64,000 nt of DNA, taken from positions 186,001-250,000 of the forward strand of contig CAVWCL010000007.1 of assembly GCA_963753485.1 (NCBI GenBank), given 5' to 3'. How positions within the stretch are numbered: position 1 is the stretch's first letter; the number at the start of each line of letters is the position of its first letter. The position numbers and the translations under genes were made by a program. Origin of the DNA: CAWDLX01 sp963753485 (GTDB lineage Bacteria; Actinomycetota; Actinomycetes; Mycobacteriales; Micromonosporaceae). Positions 34,141 through 44,349 of the stretch are shown here, one piece after another. Below the pieces are notes generated by a model, which saw only the letters and a program-made list of their open reading frames with translations, did no database searches and was not told where the DNA came from.

Positions 34141-34773
34141 GTGGACGTACTCGTGGTTGACCACCCGCTGGCCCGTACCCGGCTCACCGCCATGCGTGAC
34201 GAACGCACCGATTCCGGCTCGTTCCGGGCCTCGCTTCACGAACTCACCACGATGTTGGTCTACGAGGCGACCCGCGCGATCGTGGTCGAGGAGTACCCGA
34301 TCCGTACCCCGGTCGGGCCAACCCGTGGCCACCGGGTGGCCCACCCGCCGCTGCTGGTTCCGGTGCTGCGCGCCGGACTCGGCATGTCCGACGCCGCGCT
34401 GGCCCTGCTGCCGGAGTCGTCCATGGGCTTCGTCGGGCTGGCCCGGGACGAGGAGACGTTCGCCCCCCGGGCGTACCTCGAGTCGCTGCCGGCCGACCTC
34501 TCCGACATCGCGGTACTCGTGCTCGACCCGATGCTCGCCACCGGTGGCTCGCTGGAGCACTGCGTTCGACTGATCGTCGACCGGGGCTGCGGCGACATCA
34601 CCGTGATCTGCGTGCTCGCGGCGCCCGAGGGCATCGCCCGCCTCGACGCGACCGGGCTGCCGGTCCGGCTGGTGACCGCGGCCATCGACGAACGCCTCAA
34701 CGACCGGGCCTTCATCGTGCCCGGCCTCGGCGACGCCGGCGATCGTCAGTTCGGCGGCATGCCGCGGTTCTGA
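34141..34773 (+). CDS. upp: Uracil phosphoribosyltransferase
   Basis: This 210-residue enzyme makes UMP from uracil and PRPP. The PRPP-binding loop reads VLVLDPMLATGGSLEHC, the region VLRAGLGMSDAALALLPESSMGFVGLARDEET is typical, and the uracil-binding end FIVPGLGDAGDRQFG is intact. GTG 34141 gives exactly the family length (about 209 residues) and a typical start DVLVVDHPLARTRLTAMRDERT. It is divergent from deoC, with about 140 bases between. Its 3-prime end overlaps the convergent membrane-protein gene by 28 bases. Confidence 0.95.
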   Translation: MDVLVVDHPLARTRLTAMRDERTDSGSFRASLHELTTMLVYEATRAIVVEEYPIRTPVGPTRGHRVAHPPLLVPVLRAGLGMSDAALALLPESSMGFVGLARDEETFAPRAYLESLPADLSDIAVLVLDPMLATGGSLEHCVRLIVDRGCGDITVICVLAAPEGIARLDATGLPVRLVTAAIDERLNDRAFIVPGLGDAGDRQFGGMPRF

Positions 34774-36269
34774 GCCAGCGGAGGACTCTGCGGCGGGGTG
34801 GGACTCTGCGGCGCCGATGCCGGCGCCAATGCCGGCGGCACCGGCCGGCGCCCGGCGAACGCGAGCGGCAGCAGGAGGATGCCGAGGATCAGCGGACCGG
34901 CCAGGTAGCGCATGAGCTGTCCCGGGTTGTTGACGAGCACGTTGAGCTGGGTCGCCGCGACCACCGTCACCAGGGCCAGGATCGCCGGCCGGCGCCGCCG
35001 GCGGGCGAACAGGCCGACCGCGGCGTAGGCCACGTACGCCCAGGTCGCGCCACGCCAGGCGAGCCACTCGACGGCCGGGGTATCGGAGAGCCGGCGCAGG
35101 AAGACCGCGAGCTTGTTCGCCGACCGGCTGAGCGGGGCACTGTGGATCGCCCCGCGGTAGGGACTCTGCGCGATCTGCGCCGCCGGGAAGTCGAAGTAGT
35201 CACCGACCCCGGTGATCGGCACCTTGACCGTCCACCCCTGCGCCGGCCCCGGCAGCGGGTTCCAGGCGATCGACCCTCGGCAGATGCGGGCCTGCAGCAC
35301 CACATCCGGCGCCCGCTCCAGCACCCGCAGCCAGAGGTCGAACAGGGCCCGTTGGTTGGCCCGGGCCGCCTCGATCGAGAACTGCGCCCGGTTGAAGGCC
35401 ACGGTGGCGTCGGCGTTGTAGCAGTTGGCCGTGCGCCGCCAGTACGACAGCGGCGCCACCCGGGCGAGCAGCTCGCGGTCGCTGGCGTAAAACGCGCTGG
35501 GCCGGGTCCGCCAGGCCACCGCCAGATCGGCGTAGGCCGGCCCGAGAACCAGTTCGGACCCGGCCGAGCGCACACCGATCGCCGGGAACAGCACGAGGGT
35601 GGCCAGGAAGCCGACCGCGATCGCCACCGCGCCGCTGGCCGCGAGTCGCCGGCGCAGGCCGCGCAACGCCACCACCAGTCCGAGCGTGGTCAGGGCGATG
35701 ACCACGAAGCCGTTCGGCCGGAACAGGGCGATCAGCGCCAGCTCCAGGGTGAGCGCCGCCAGCCGGCCGGGTGTGGCCGGCCGGGCCACCAGGCGCGCGA
35801 TCGTGCCGAGCAGCCACACCTCGCAGATCACGAAGGCCGTGTCCTTGGAGACGTAGACGGTGAAGGTCGCCACCGCGGGTAGGCAGACGGCGAGCGTGGC
35901 CGCGATCGCCAGCCACCGGCCCGGCACCCGCAGCGCGCGCAGGCCGGTCACCGCGTAGGCCAGCCCGGCCGCCATCGCCGCGGTCTGGGCCAGGGTGAGC
36001 AGGTAGACCTCGCCGCTCGCCCGCAGCGACAGCCACAGCAACGCGTTGTAGAGCACGGAGTGGCTGGTCGACCAGTTGCCCGTGGTCGCCTGCCAGACGT
36101 ACATGACGCTGTCGTAGCTCATCAGACCGGGGAAGAACGCCACCCACCAGAACACCAGGATGAGCTGGGTGACCACATAGGTCAGTGCGCCCAGCCGCAC
36201 CTCGTGCCGGGCGGCCAGCCGGGCCACCAGCGCGGGCCGGGGCGGCGGGCGGGTCAGCGCCGGCGTCAC
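34746..36269 (-). CDS. Polytopic membrane protein, DUF6020-like, possibly glycan-related
   Basis: This 507-residue protein has about ten hydrophobic helices. The first external loop (FFPGLMSYDSVMYVWQATTGNWSTSHSVLYNALLWLSL) matches large membrane proteins of the DUF6020/glycosyltransferase-39-like type, where an early acidic motif after the first helix is typical of lipid-linked sugar transferases. Here only SYDS is seen, so activity is uncertain. Its ATG overlaps the stop of the GT2/CDP-glycerol gene (ATGA), which indicates a shared pathway. The C-terminus is Pro/Ala-rich with SAPQSPTPPQSPP and overlaps the end of upp. Confidence 0.65.
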   Translation of the reverse strand: MTPALTRPPPRPALVARLAARHEVRLGALTYVVTQLILVFWWVAFFPGLMSYDSVMYVWQATTGNWSTSHSVLYNALLWLSLRASGEVYLLTLAQTAAMAAGLAYAVTGLRALRVPGRWLAIAATLAVCLPAVATFTVYVSKDTAFVICEVWLLGTIARLVARPATPGRLAALTLELALIALFRPNGFVVIALTTLGLVVALRGLRRRLAASGAVAIAVGFLATLVLFPAIGVRSAGSELVLGPAYADLAVAWRTRPSAFYASDRELLARVAPLSYWRRTANCYNADATVAFNRAQFSIEAARANQRALFDLWLRVLERAPDVVLQARICRGSIAWNPLPGPAQGWTVKVPITGVGDYFDFPAAQIAQSPYRGAIHSAPLSRSANKLAVFLRRLSDTPAVEWLAWRGATWAYVAYAAVGLFARRRRRPAILALVTVVAATQLNVLVNNPGQLMRYLAGPLILGILLLPLAFAGRRPVPPALAPASAPQSPTPPQSPPLAQNRGMPPN

Positions 36270-38476
36270 CCACCCAGCCTCGATCCAACGACGATGCCCG
36301 GACGGCGCGGGGTGCGCCCGAAGACCCGCCGCACCACCCGGTCGGCGGCCCGACCATCGTCGAGGTAGCAGAACCGTTCGCGGAACTGGGCTCGAGCCTT
36401 CGCCGCCGCCTCGCCGAACACCTCCTGGGTCCCGAAGGCGTCGATCAGCGCGGCCTGGTCGGTCGCGACCACCCCGGGCGGCTCGGCCAACAGGTCGAAG
36501 GTCACTCCGCGGGTACGGCGGTAGGCGTCCCAGTCAGGCGCGAAGATGACGATCGGGCGGTCCAGCACCGCGTAGTCGAACATCAGTGACGAGTAGTCGG
36601 TGATCAGCACGTCGGCGGCGAGCAGCAGATCCTCGACCCGCGGGTGGGCCGAGACGTCCCGGACCCGCGGATGGTCGGCGGCCGGTGTGTCGTCATCGAA
36701 GTAGTGGTATCGCAGCAACAGCAGCACCTGTTCCCCGAGGGCGTCGGCGACCTGCTCGGGGTCGAGCAGGGCCGGCCGGCCCGGCAGGTAGTCGCGGAAC
36801 GTGGGCGCGTAGAGCACCACGGTGCGCTCGCCGGCGTCCAGCTCGGCCCGGGCCGCTGCGATCTCGTCCGGCTCGGCGAGCGCCAGCCGGTCGTTGCGCG
36901 GGTACCCCAGCTCGAGCGCCTCGTACGAACACGGGTAGGCCCGCGACCACACCTGAGTGCTGTGGGCGTTGGCGCTGAGGCTGTAGTCCCACCGGTCGCT
37001 TCGGCGCAGCAGCGCCGCGAAGTCCATTCCCTGCGCGCTGATCGGGAACGCCGCCTGGTCCAGCCCCATCACCTTCACCGGGGTGCCGTGGTGGGTCTGC
37101 ACGTGCACGGAGCCGGGCCGCTTCACCACGAAGTCTGGAAAGTTCACGTTGTTGATCAGCCACCGGGCCCGGGCCAGCGCGCGGTAGTAGGCCGCGGTGC
37201 CGGCCACCACGTACGGCACCTGCGGCGGCATCGCGTCCTGGCCGCCCCGCTCGACGACCCACACCCCGCGCACCGACGGGATGAGCTCGCGGGCCGAGGC
37301 GTAGATGGCGGCCGGGTTGCATCCGAAGCCGCGGTACCAGTAGGCCGCGTAGACGGCCAGCCGCTGGTCCATGGGTAGCCGCCGCTGCAGGTGGTACCAG
37401 CCGTGGCCGAGCAGGGTCCGGGTCGCCCCGACCAGCGCTCGCGCGCCGCCGCGAGAGCGCCGCAGCGCCGTGCGGGCTCGGCGCCGTACGGAGTCGAGGC
37501 CGTGGCGCAGCAACCGCAGGATCTGGAACGCGAGGTACGCGTTCGCGGCGATCAGCGCGTGGCGCAGCCGGTCGGAAGCCTCGCTGGCCGGCCGTGGCCC
37601 GACCTGGTAGCGGTGTTGCAGCAGCGATGTCCGGCGGAAGAAGTCCCGGCGTAGTCGCGGCGGCACCCGGTCCGGGCGGGAGAGCACCACCAGCAGGTGC
37701 CAGCGCATCCGCTCGGCGACCGCGGCCCGGTACGGCGTGGCCCGCTCGCCCATGGCGTCGAGGCGGTCGAAGACCCGGGTCCACTGATCGAAGACCTCGG
37801 TGTGGCGCGCGCTGCGGGTGCGGGTGATGGCGTCGGTGCGGCGCTGGCGGTAGTGGTAACAGACCCGGTCCACCGCGGCGATGCGGTCAGCCGCGATCAG
37901 GACGGGGTGGGTGAACGGGAGATCCTCGTACCAGCCGATGTCGAACCGGATGCCGGTGCGCACCAGGAAGTCGCGGCGCACCACCTTGTTCCAGACGACC
38001 GTGAACAGGTCGAGCAGGCCCGGCTCGGCCGCGAGCGACACCGCGCCGGCGGCCGCGACCCGGGCCAGCACCGGGCCGCTGTCGCTGGGGCGATGCCGGC
38101 CGAACCAGTCGGCCCGGGTGTGGTCGACCAGGATGAGATCCGGGCTCGCTGCGCGGGCGGCGCGGGCGATCGCCGGCAGCGCGCCGGCGGCCAGCCAGTC
38201 GTCGCTGTCGACGAACCACACGTACTCCCCGAGGGCCTCGTCCAGGCCGACGTTACGCGCCGGGCCGAGGCCCACATTGGACTCCAGGTGGATGACCCGC
38301 ACCCGTGGATCCCGTTCGGCGTAGGAGTCCAGAATCTCGCCGCAATGGTCAGGCGAGGCGTCGTCGACCGCGATCACCTCGAGGTCGGCGAACGGCTGGG
38401 TCAGGATCGAGTCCAGGCATTCGCCCAAGAAGCCCTGCACACCGTGCACCGGGACGACCAGGCTGAGAAAGGGCAT
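36266..38476 (-). CDS. Bifunctional family 2 glycosyltransferase / CDP-glycerol glycerophosphotransferase
   Basis: This is a 736-residue protein. Residues 1-230 form a GT-A fold: LSLVVPVHGVQGFLGECLDSIL, VDDASPDHCGEIL and the metal-binding VDSDDWL. After a helical linker with amphipathic basic segments (about 300-370), residues about 380-715 form a Glyphos_transf (TagB/TagF-type) domain. It contains VQTHHGTPVKVMGLD, YPRNDRL, VLYAPTFRDYLPG and VLITDYSSLMFDYAVLDRPIVIF, the characteristic TDYSS block. Such fusions make teichoic-acid-like or glycosylated polyol-phosphate chains at the inner membrane face. It is co-transcribed with the downstream membrane protein and 21 bases from the sugar mutase gene. 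Confidence 0.85.
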   Translation of the reverse strand: MPFLSLVVPVHGVQGFLGECLDSILTQPFADLEVIAVDDASPDHCGEILDSYAERDPRVRVIHLESNVGLGPARNVGLDEALGEYVWFVDSDDWLAAGALPAIARAARAASPDLILVDHTRADWFGRHRPSDSGPVLARVAAAGAVSLAAEPGLLDLFTVVWNKVVRRDFLVRTGIRFDIGWYEDLPFTHPVLIAADRIAAVDRVCYHYRQRRTDAITRTRSARHTEVFDQWTRVFDRLDAMGERATPYRAAVAERMRWHLLVVLSRPDRVPPRLRRDFFRRTSLLQHRYQVGPRPASEASDRLRHALIAANAYLAFQILRLLRHGLDSVRRRARTALRRSRGGARALVGATRTLLGHGWYHLQRRLPMDQRLAVYAAYWYRGFGCNPAAIYASARELIPSVRGVWVVERGGQDAMPPQVPYVVAGTAAYYRALARARWLINNVNFPDFVVKRPGSVHVQTHHGTPVKVMGLDQAAFPISAQGMDFAALLRRSDRWDYSLSANAHSTQVWSRAYPCSYEALELGYPRNDRLALAEPDEIAAARAELDAGERTVVLYAPTFRDYLPGRPALLDPEQVADALGEQVLLLLRYHYFDDDTPAADHPRVRDVSAHPRVEDLLLAADVLITDYSSLMFDYAVLDRPIVIFAPDWDAYRRTRGVTFDLLAEPPGVVATDQAALIDAFGTQEVFGEAAAKARAQFRERFCYLDDGRAADRVVRRVFGRTPRRPGIVVGSRLGG

Positions 38477-38497
38477 CGGGCACCCTCCCCCCGGTCG

Positions 38498-40159
38498 TCA
38501 CAAGCCCAGTGCGGTGGCCACCTCCGCCCGCAGAGCCGACAGGGCGGCACCGGCACGTTCGCGGGCGCCCTCCACGTCGGCCTCGCCGGCCGGTTCCACG
38601 ACCTCAAGATATGCCTTGAGCTTCGGCTCCGTGCCCGAAGGCCGAACGACAACTCGACTGGTACCGGTTCGCAGCACCAGCACATCGGCGTCCGGGGAGA
38701 GATCGTCGACGCCGGTAACCGGTTCGCCGAGCAGAACCGCGGGTGGGGCCGACCGCAGCTTGCTCATGGCCCTGGCGATCTCCGCCAGATCGTCCACCCG
38801 CATCGAGAGCTGGTCGGTGGCGTGGACCCCGAACTCGGCCGCGAGCTCGTCGAGCCGGTCGGCCAGCGTGCGCGCCCCGGCCTTGAGATCGGCGGCCAAC
38901 TCGGCGATCAGCAGGGCCGCGCTGATGCCGTCCTTGTCACGTACCTGGGCCGGGGCGACACAGTAGCCCAGGGCCTCCTCGTAGCCGTACGCCAGCCGGT
39001 CCGCGTCCGCCCCGCCGGCCCGGACGATCCACTTGAAACCGGTCAGCGTCTGTGCGTACGGCACGCCGCGGGCGGCGCAGATGGTACGCAGCATCGACGA
39101 GGAGACGATCGTGGTCGCGTACCAGCCGGTCACCCCCCGCCGCATCAGGTGGTCGGCGAGCAGCACACCTACCTCGTCGCCGCGCAGGATCCGCCAGCCG
39201 GCGCCCGCCGGCACCGCGACCGCGCACCGGTCGGCGTCCGGGTCGTTGGCGATGGCGAGGTCGGCTGCGCTCGACGCGGCCAGCGCCAGCACCCGGTCCA
39301 TGGCGCCGGGCTCCTCCGGGTTGGGAAAGGCGACGGTCGGGAAGTCGGGGTCCGGTGTGGACTGTTCGGCCACCGCGATCGGGCGAACGAAGCCCGCTCG
39401 GTCGAACGAGGCTGCCAGCACGCTCGCGCCGACCCCGTGCATCGCCGTGTAGGCGACGGTGAGCGCGGCCCGCTGGCCGCGGCCGGCCGGATCCAACACG
39501 TCAACGACTGAGTCCACATAGGACTCTACGATCTCCTCGCCGAGCCGGGCGCCGGCGGGACCCAGCGGTACCTGGGACAGCGGCCCGACCGCCCGGATGG
39601 CCGCTTCGATCTCGATGTCGGCTGGCGGCACGATCTGGGCGCCCGCCCCGCCGACGCCACCCAACGCGGCTCCGAGGTAGACCTTGTATCCGTTGTCCCG
39701 CGGTGGGTTGTGGCTCGCGGTCACCATGACCCCGCCCGCCGCGCCGAGGGCGCGTACCGCATAGGCGAGCACCGGCGTGGGCAGCGCCCGCGGCAGCAGC
39801 AACGCCTCCCGGCCGGCGCCGGTGGCCACCCTCGCCGTCTCTTCGGCGAACGCGGCCGAGCCGTACCGGGCGTCGTAGCCGATGACCAGCGCTCCAGCGG
39901 CCCCATGGACGGCGAGGAAGGCGACCAGCCCGGCCGCGCTCTGGCGGACCACGGCGAGGTTCATGCCGTTGGGCCCAGCCCGCATCGGCCCGCGCAGCCC
40001 GGCCGTGCCGAAGGCGAGCGGGCCGGCGAACCGGTCGGCGAGCTCGGTCGCGGTCGCCGGCAGGCCGTCAAGCAGCGCCCGCAGCTCGGCCTGGCTGGTC
40101 GGGTCGGGGTCCTCGGCCACCCATTGCTCGACCCGACGGCGCAATGCGTCGATCTCCAC
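38498..40159 (-). CDS. Phosphoglucomutase/phosphomannomutase
   Basis: This is a 553-residue alpha-D-phosphohexomutase. The catalytic phosphoserine lies in VTASHNPP (Ser149), the Mg2+ loop is IANDPDADRCA, the sugar loop has YGYEEALGYC, and the phosphate-binding loop near the end is VVRPSGTEPKLKAYLE. The four-domain order is intact, and the GTAGLRGPM start marks the PGM2-like group, which may also use phosphopentoses. GTG 40159 has GGGAGG at 40167-40172 seven bases upstream; the in-frame GTG at 40177 has none. A role in nucleotide-sugar supply for the downstream transferase, or in deoxyribose-1-phosphate to 5-phosphate conversion, is possible. Confidence 0.9.
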   Translation of the reverse strand: MEIDALRRRVEQWVAEDPDPTSQAELRALLDGLPATATELADRFAGPLAFGTAGLRGPMRAGPNGMNLAVVRQSAAGLVAFLAVHGAAGALVIGYDARYGSAAFAEETARVATGAGREALLLPRALPTPVLAYAVRALGAAGGVMVTASHNPPRDNGYKVYLGAALGGVGGAGAQIVPPADIEIEAAIRAVGPLSQVPLGPAGARLGEEIVESYVDSVVDVLDPAGRGQRAALTVAYTAMHGVGASVLAASFDRAGFVRPIAVAEQSTPDPDFPTVAFPNPEEPGAMDRVLALAASSAADLAIANDPDADRCAVAVPAGAGWRILRGDEVGVLLADHLMRRGVTGWYATTIVSSSMLRTICAARGVPYAQTLTGFKWIVRAGGADADRLAYGYEEALGYCVAPAQVRDKDGISAALLIAELAADLKAGARTLADRLDELAAEFGVHATDQLSMRVDDLAEIARAMSKLRSAPPAVLLGEPVTGVDDLSPDADVLVLRTGTSRVVVRPSGTEPKLKAYLEVVEPAGEADVEGARERAGAALSALRAEVATALGL

Positions 40160-40186
40160 CCGCCAGCCTCCCGTCACCCGCGGCGG

Positions 40187-42046
40187 TCAGACCAGCCGGA
40201 ACGATCGCACCATCTCGTCGTAGATGACCTTGCTCGCGGCGAACTGGGAGTCCGGCACGGTCAGGTAGAAGTGGTACGCCGTGCCGTCCACCACCACCGC
40301 CCGCCAGATTCCGTGCCGCTTGTCGGGGCCCGAGCCGCAGGTGTACTCGAGCTCCGCGCCCGGGCGGCCGGCCAGGGTGGCGTCGCGCAGCGCGACCCGT
40401 TTGTAGGGCGACGGGCAGATCGAGGGCCGCCGCAGGCCGGACTCGGCGGTCTGGAGGAACCGCTGGGCGGTGTTCGTGGCCGGCTCCACGTTGATCCGGA
40501 CCTTGCGACCACCGGCCGGATCGGTGAAGTCCACGTAGGAGGCGCCGGAGCGGTTCCAGCCCTTCGGCACGTTCACCACGAGCCCCCGCCGATCCCGGTA
40601 CTCCTGCACCGGGATCAGCGAGCTTGCCGACGGTGCCGCGGTGGCCTGGGAACCCGGCGGTGCGGCGCCGCCGCCACCGAAGAGGAGTCCGGTGAGTGCG
40701 GCGATGCCGACCAGGAGCAGCACAACCGCGACCCCGATCCCGACCAGCAGCCAGGTCCGGTTGGCCGGTTCGCGGGCCTGCCGGGACACCTCGCCGAGCC
40801 GCTCTTTGACCCGGTCGGCCAGGACCGCGGCGGCCGGGCGGGCCCGGCGCCGGCCGGCGCCCTGCCGAGGCGAGGGCGGCCAGCCGTCGGGTCCGGGCGG
40901 ACGCGGCGGCAGGTCGCCGGCGGGTGGTCCCGGCAGGGGCGCCGGGGGTCGACCTGGGGGCGGTGCGGGAGGTGGCCCGGTGGGCCGGGTCGGGGCCGGG
41001 CCCCGCCGGGCCAGCTGCCCGGTCAGCGGTTCGTCGGGGTCGAGCATCGCCCGACCGCCGACCTGGTGGCCGGCGCGTCTGGGCTCGCGTACCGCCGGCG
41101 GCGGACCGGCATCCGGCCGAACCACGGCCTGCAGGTCGGTGTCGTGGCGGGCCCGGCCAATGCGGCCCAGCGAGCCGGTGAGCAGCTCGCGCAGGACCGC
41201 GCGGGCCTGGTCGACCCCCCACCGGCGGGCCGGCTCCTTCTCCAGCAGGCCCATGAGCACCGGCTGCAGTGGGCCGGCCAGGCGGGCCGGGCGGGGTGAT
41301 TCCTCGACCACCGCGCGCATGGTCTCGAATGGATCTCCCCGATCGAACGGCGGACCGCCCTCGACCGCGGTGTAGAGGGTCACGCCGAGCGAGAACAGAT
41401 CGCTGGGCGGACCGAAGCTGCCGCCGACCGCCCGCTCCGGCGAGATGAAATGCGGCGAGCCGAGCACCATCCCCGGCGTGGTGAGGTTGCTCTCCGTCGG
41501 CAGCCGGGCGACGCCGAAGTCGGTCAGCACGCAGCGGCCGTCAGTGCAGATGAGCACGTTCGCCGGCTTGACGTCACGGTGCAGCACGCCGGCCGCGTGG
41601 GCCACCTCGAGGGCGCCGAGCATGGCGATGCCGATCTTGGCCACCGCCCGGCCGGAGAGCGGGCCGTCGTCGATGACCATGTCGGCCAGGCTGCGGGCCT
41701 CGAGCAGCTCCATCACGATCCACGGCCGCCCACCGTCGGTGACCACGTCATAGACCTGCACCACGCTGGGGTGCGAGAGGGCGGCGGCCGCCCGGGCCTC
41801 GCGCAGCGTGCGCTCGCACAGCGCGTCCTTCTCACCCGGCGGCATGGTCGGCGGGAGAATGACCTCCTTCACCGCGACGTCGCGGTGAAGGAGCGTGTCG
41901 GTGGAGCGCCAGACCGTACCCATGCCACCGTTGCCGATCGGCTCACGCAGCTCGTACCGGCCGCCGACCATGGTCCCGGGGGCCGCTCGCTCACCACTCG
42001 GGCCCGGCGAGGACGGCTCCCGCCAGGTCGGGATCTGGGTGGTCAC
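40187..42046 (-). CDS. Membrane-bound Ser/Thr protein kinase (PknB type)
   Basis: This is a 619-residue kinase. The N-lobe glycine loop is IGNGGMGTVW, with catalytic Lys60 in VAVKEV; the active-site loop is HRDVKPANV (156-164), followed by DFG at 176-178 and the activation segment up to GSPHFISPERA. After the kinase domain (to about 300) comes a Pro/Arg-rich juxtamembrane region, one membrane helix (WLLVGIGVAVVLLLVGIAAL, about 434-453) and an extracytoplasmic domain of about 150 residues without PASTA repeats. Its 3-prime end is 27 bases from the sugar-mutase gene, suggesting regulation of the same envelope pathway. The region around Lys60 coincides with a perfect 30-bp DNA palindrome. Confidence 0.92.
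   Translation of the reverse strand: MTTQIPTWREPSSPGPSGERAAPGTMVGGRYELREPIGNGGMGTVWRSTDTLLHRDVAVKEVILPPTMPPGEKDALCERTLREARAAAALSHPSVVQVYDVVTDGGRPWIVMELLEARSLADMVIDDGPLSGRAVAKIGIAMLGALEVAHAAGVLHRDVKPANVLICTDGRCVLTDFGVARLPTESNLTTPGMVLGSPHFISPERAVGGSFGPPSDLFSLGVTLYTAVEGGPPFDRGDPFETMRAVVEESPRPARLAGPLQPVLMGLLEKEPARRWGVDQARAVLRELLTGSLGRIGRARHDTDLQAVVRPDAGPPPAVREPRRAGHQVGGRAMLDPDEPLTGQLARRGPAPTRPTGPPPAPPPGRPPAPLPGPPAGDLPPRPPGPDGWPPSPRQGAGRRRARPAAAVLADRVKERLGEVSRQAREPANRTWLLVGIGVAVVLLLVGIAALTGLLFGGGGAAPPGSQATAAPSASSLIPVQEYRDRRGLVVNVPKGWNRSGASYVDFTDPAGGRKVRINVEPATNTAQRFLQTAESGLRRPSICPSPYKRVALRDATLAGRPGAELEYTCGSGPDKRHGIWRAVVVDGTAYHFYLTVPDSQFAASKVIYDEMVRSFRLV
41864..41893. repeat. Perfect 30-bp palindrome inside the kinase gene
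   Basis: Bases 41864-41893 equal their own reverse complement without any spacer (centre GCGACGTCGC). On the coding strand they encode LLHRDVAVKE, around the invariant ATP-binding lysine. Coding constraints make part of it likely in a GC-rich genome, but 15 consecutive matched pairs are far beyond the surroundings. Confidence 0.85.
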
Positions 42047-42238
42047 CGGCGGCCGGCCGTCGATCGAGAAGCCATGACGTCGGGTCGCTCCCGTGGGTCG
42101 CGCGGTGATGGGACAACAGCCCTATCTTGCGCGACGATGCGCTGGAGGAAAAGTCGCAGCATCTGCCCAGGTCGGCTGCGTCGGCTATCCGTCGTCCGGC
42201 GCCGATCCGGCCATGGTCGTGGCGGCCGCGGCGGCACT

Positions 42239-42412
42239 ATGAGCAATGACTCAGCCACGGCCGGCGGCGCGAGCCCGGTCAGGCTCGTACCATGCGGTCA
42301 ATACGACCCGCTGACGCATCTTCTCCGCGGAGGCGGCAATGTGACTGCTCCTGCTGCGGAGGAGGCTCCCATGACCGCCGACGTACTTCCCTGCGCGGAG
42401 GCGGCGTCATGA
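42239..42412 (+). CDS. Possible 57-residue small ORF ending in the first repeat unit
   Basis: An ATG at 42239 opens 57 codons (MSNDSATAGGASPVRL..., later YDPLTHLLRGGGNV). They run in frame through the first copy of the 38-bp repeat and end at its TGA (42410-42412), which overlaps the ATG of the second copy. I do not recognise the peptide. There is no strong Shine-Dalgarno in front. It may be a real small protein whose last 13 codons became duplicated, or merely an open frame. The 190 bases further upstream, to the kinase start, hold only the presumed divergent promoters. Confidence 0.35.
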   Translation: MSNDSATAGGASPVRLVPCGQYDPLTHLLRGGGNVTAPAAEEAPMTADVLPCAEAAS

Positions 42413-42522
42413 CCGCCGACGTACTTCCCTGCGCGGAGGCGGCGTCATGACCGCCGACGTACTTCCCTGCGCGGAGGCGGCGTCATGACCGCCGACGTAC
42501 TTCCCTGCGCGGAGGCGGCGTC
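42371..42522 (+). repeat. Four perfect 38-bp tandem repeats, each an overlapping 13-codon mini-ORF
   Basis: Units begin at 42371, 42409, 42447 and 42485 and are identical. Each encodes MTADVLPCAEAAS and ends in a TGA that overlaps the next ATG as ATGA; the fourth TGA (42524-42526) overlaps the mutase ATG at 42523. Each unit carries GGAGG seven bases before the next ATG. Because 38 is not a multiple of three, successive mini-ORFs are in different frames. The first 11 bases of the mutase gene are the start of a fifth copy. Confidence 0.9.
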
Positions 42523-44100
<1,578 letters not shown>

Positions 44101-44349
44101 CCCGCGAGACCAGTTGCTGATCAGTCCTCTGGTCACGTTCTGTCATGGAGAGCTGTCGAAGCGCTGCTGACACAGGGTAAGAAACGCCCGGTCAGCGCCG
44201 GCGACGATGGGCCCGCCAATCACGACAAACGTAGTAACGTGGTCCTGCTGATGAGTGTTTGCTGTGGGTGGCACGCGTCCGTGTTCACCGGGTGCTATGG
44301 GACGTGCCCTCGCGGAGGTTGCACACGGTTACGGGGAGACTAAGCTGCC

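Noticed and set aside
41450..42238. Plus-strand frame antisense to the kinase gene
   Set aside because: No family resemblance and His/Arg/Gly-rich shadow composition. Only its very end (42239-42412) was kept as a doubtful small ORF.
42047..42370. Cobalamin riboswitch upstream of the mutase gene
   Set aside because: The conserved B12-box is absent; the leader consists of the small frame and the mini-ORF repeats.
42371..42522. CRISPR array made of 38-bp repeats
   Set aside because: Units are directly adjacent and identical with no unique spacers, and no cas gene is nearby.
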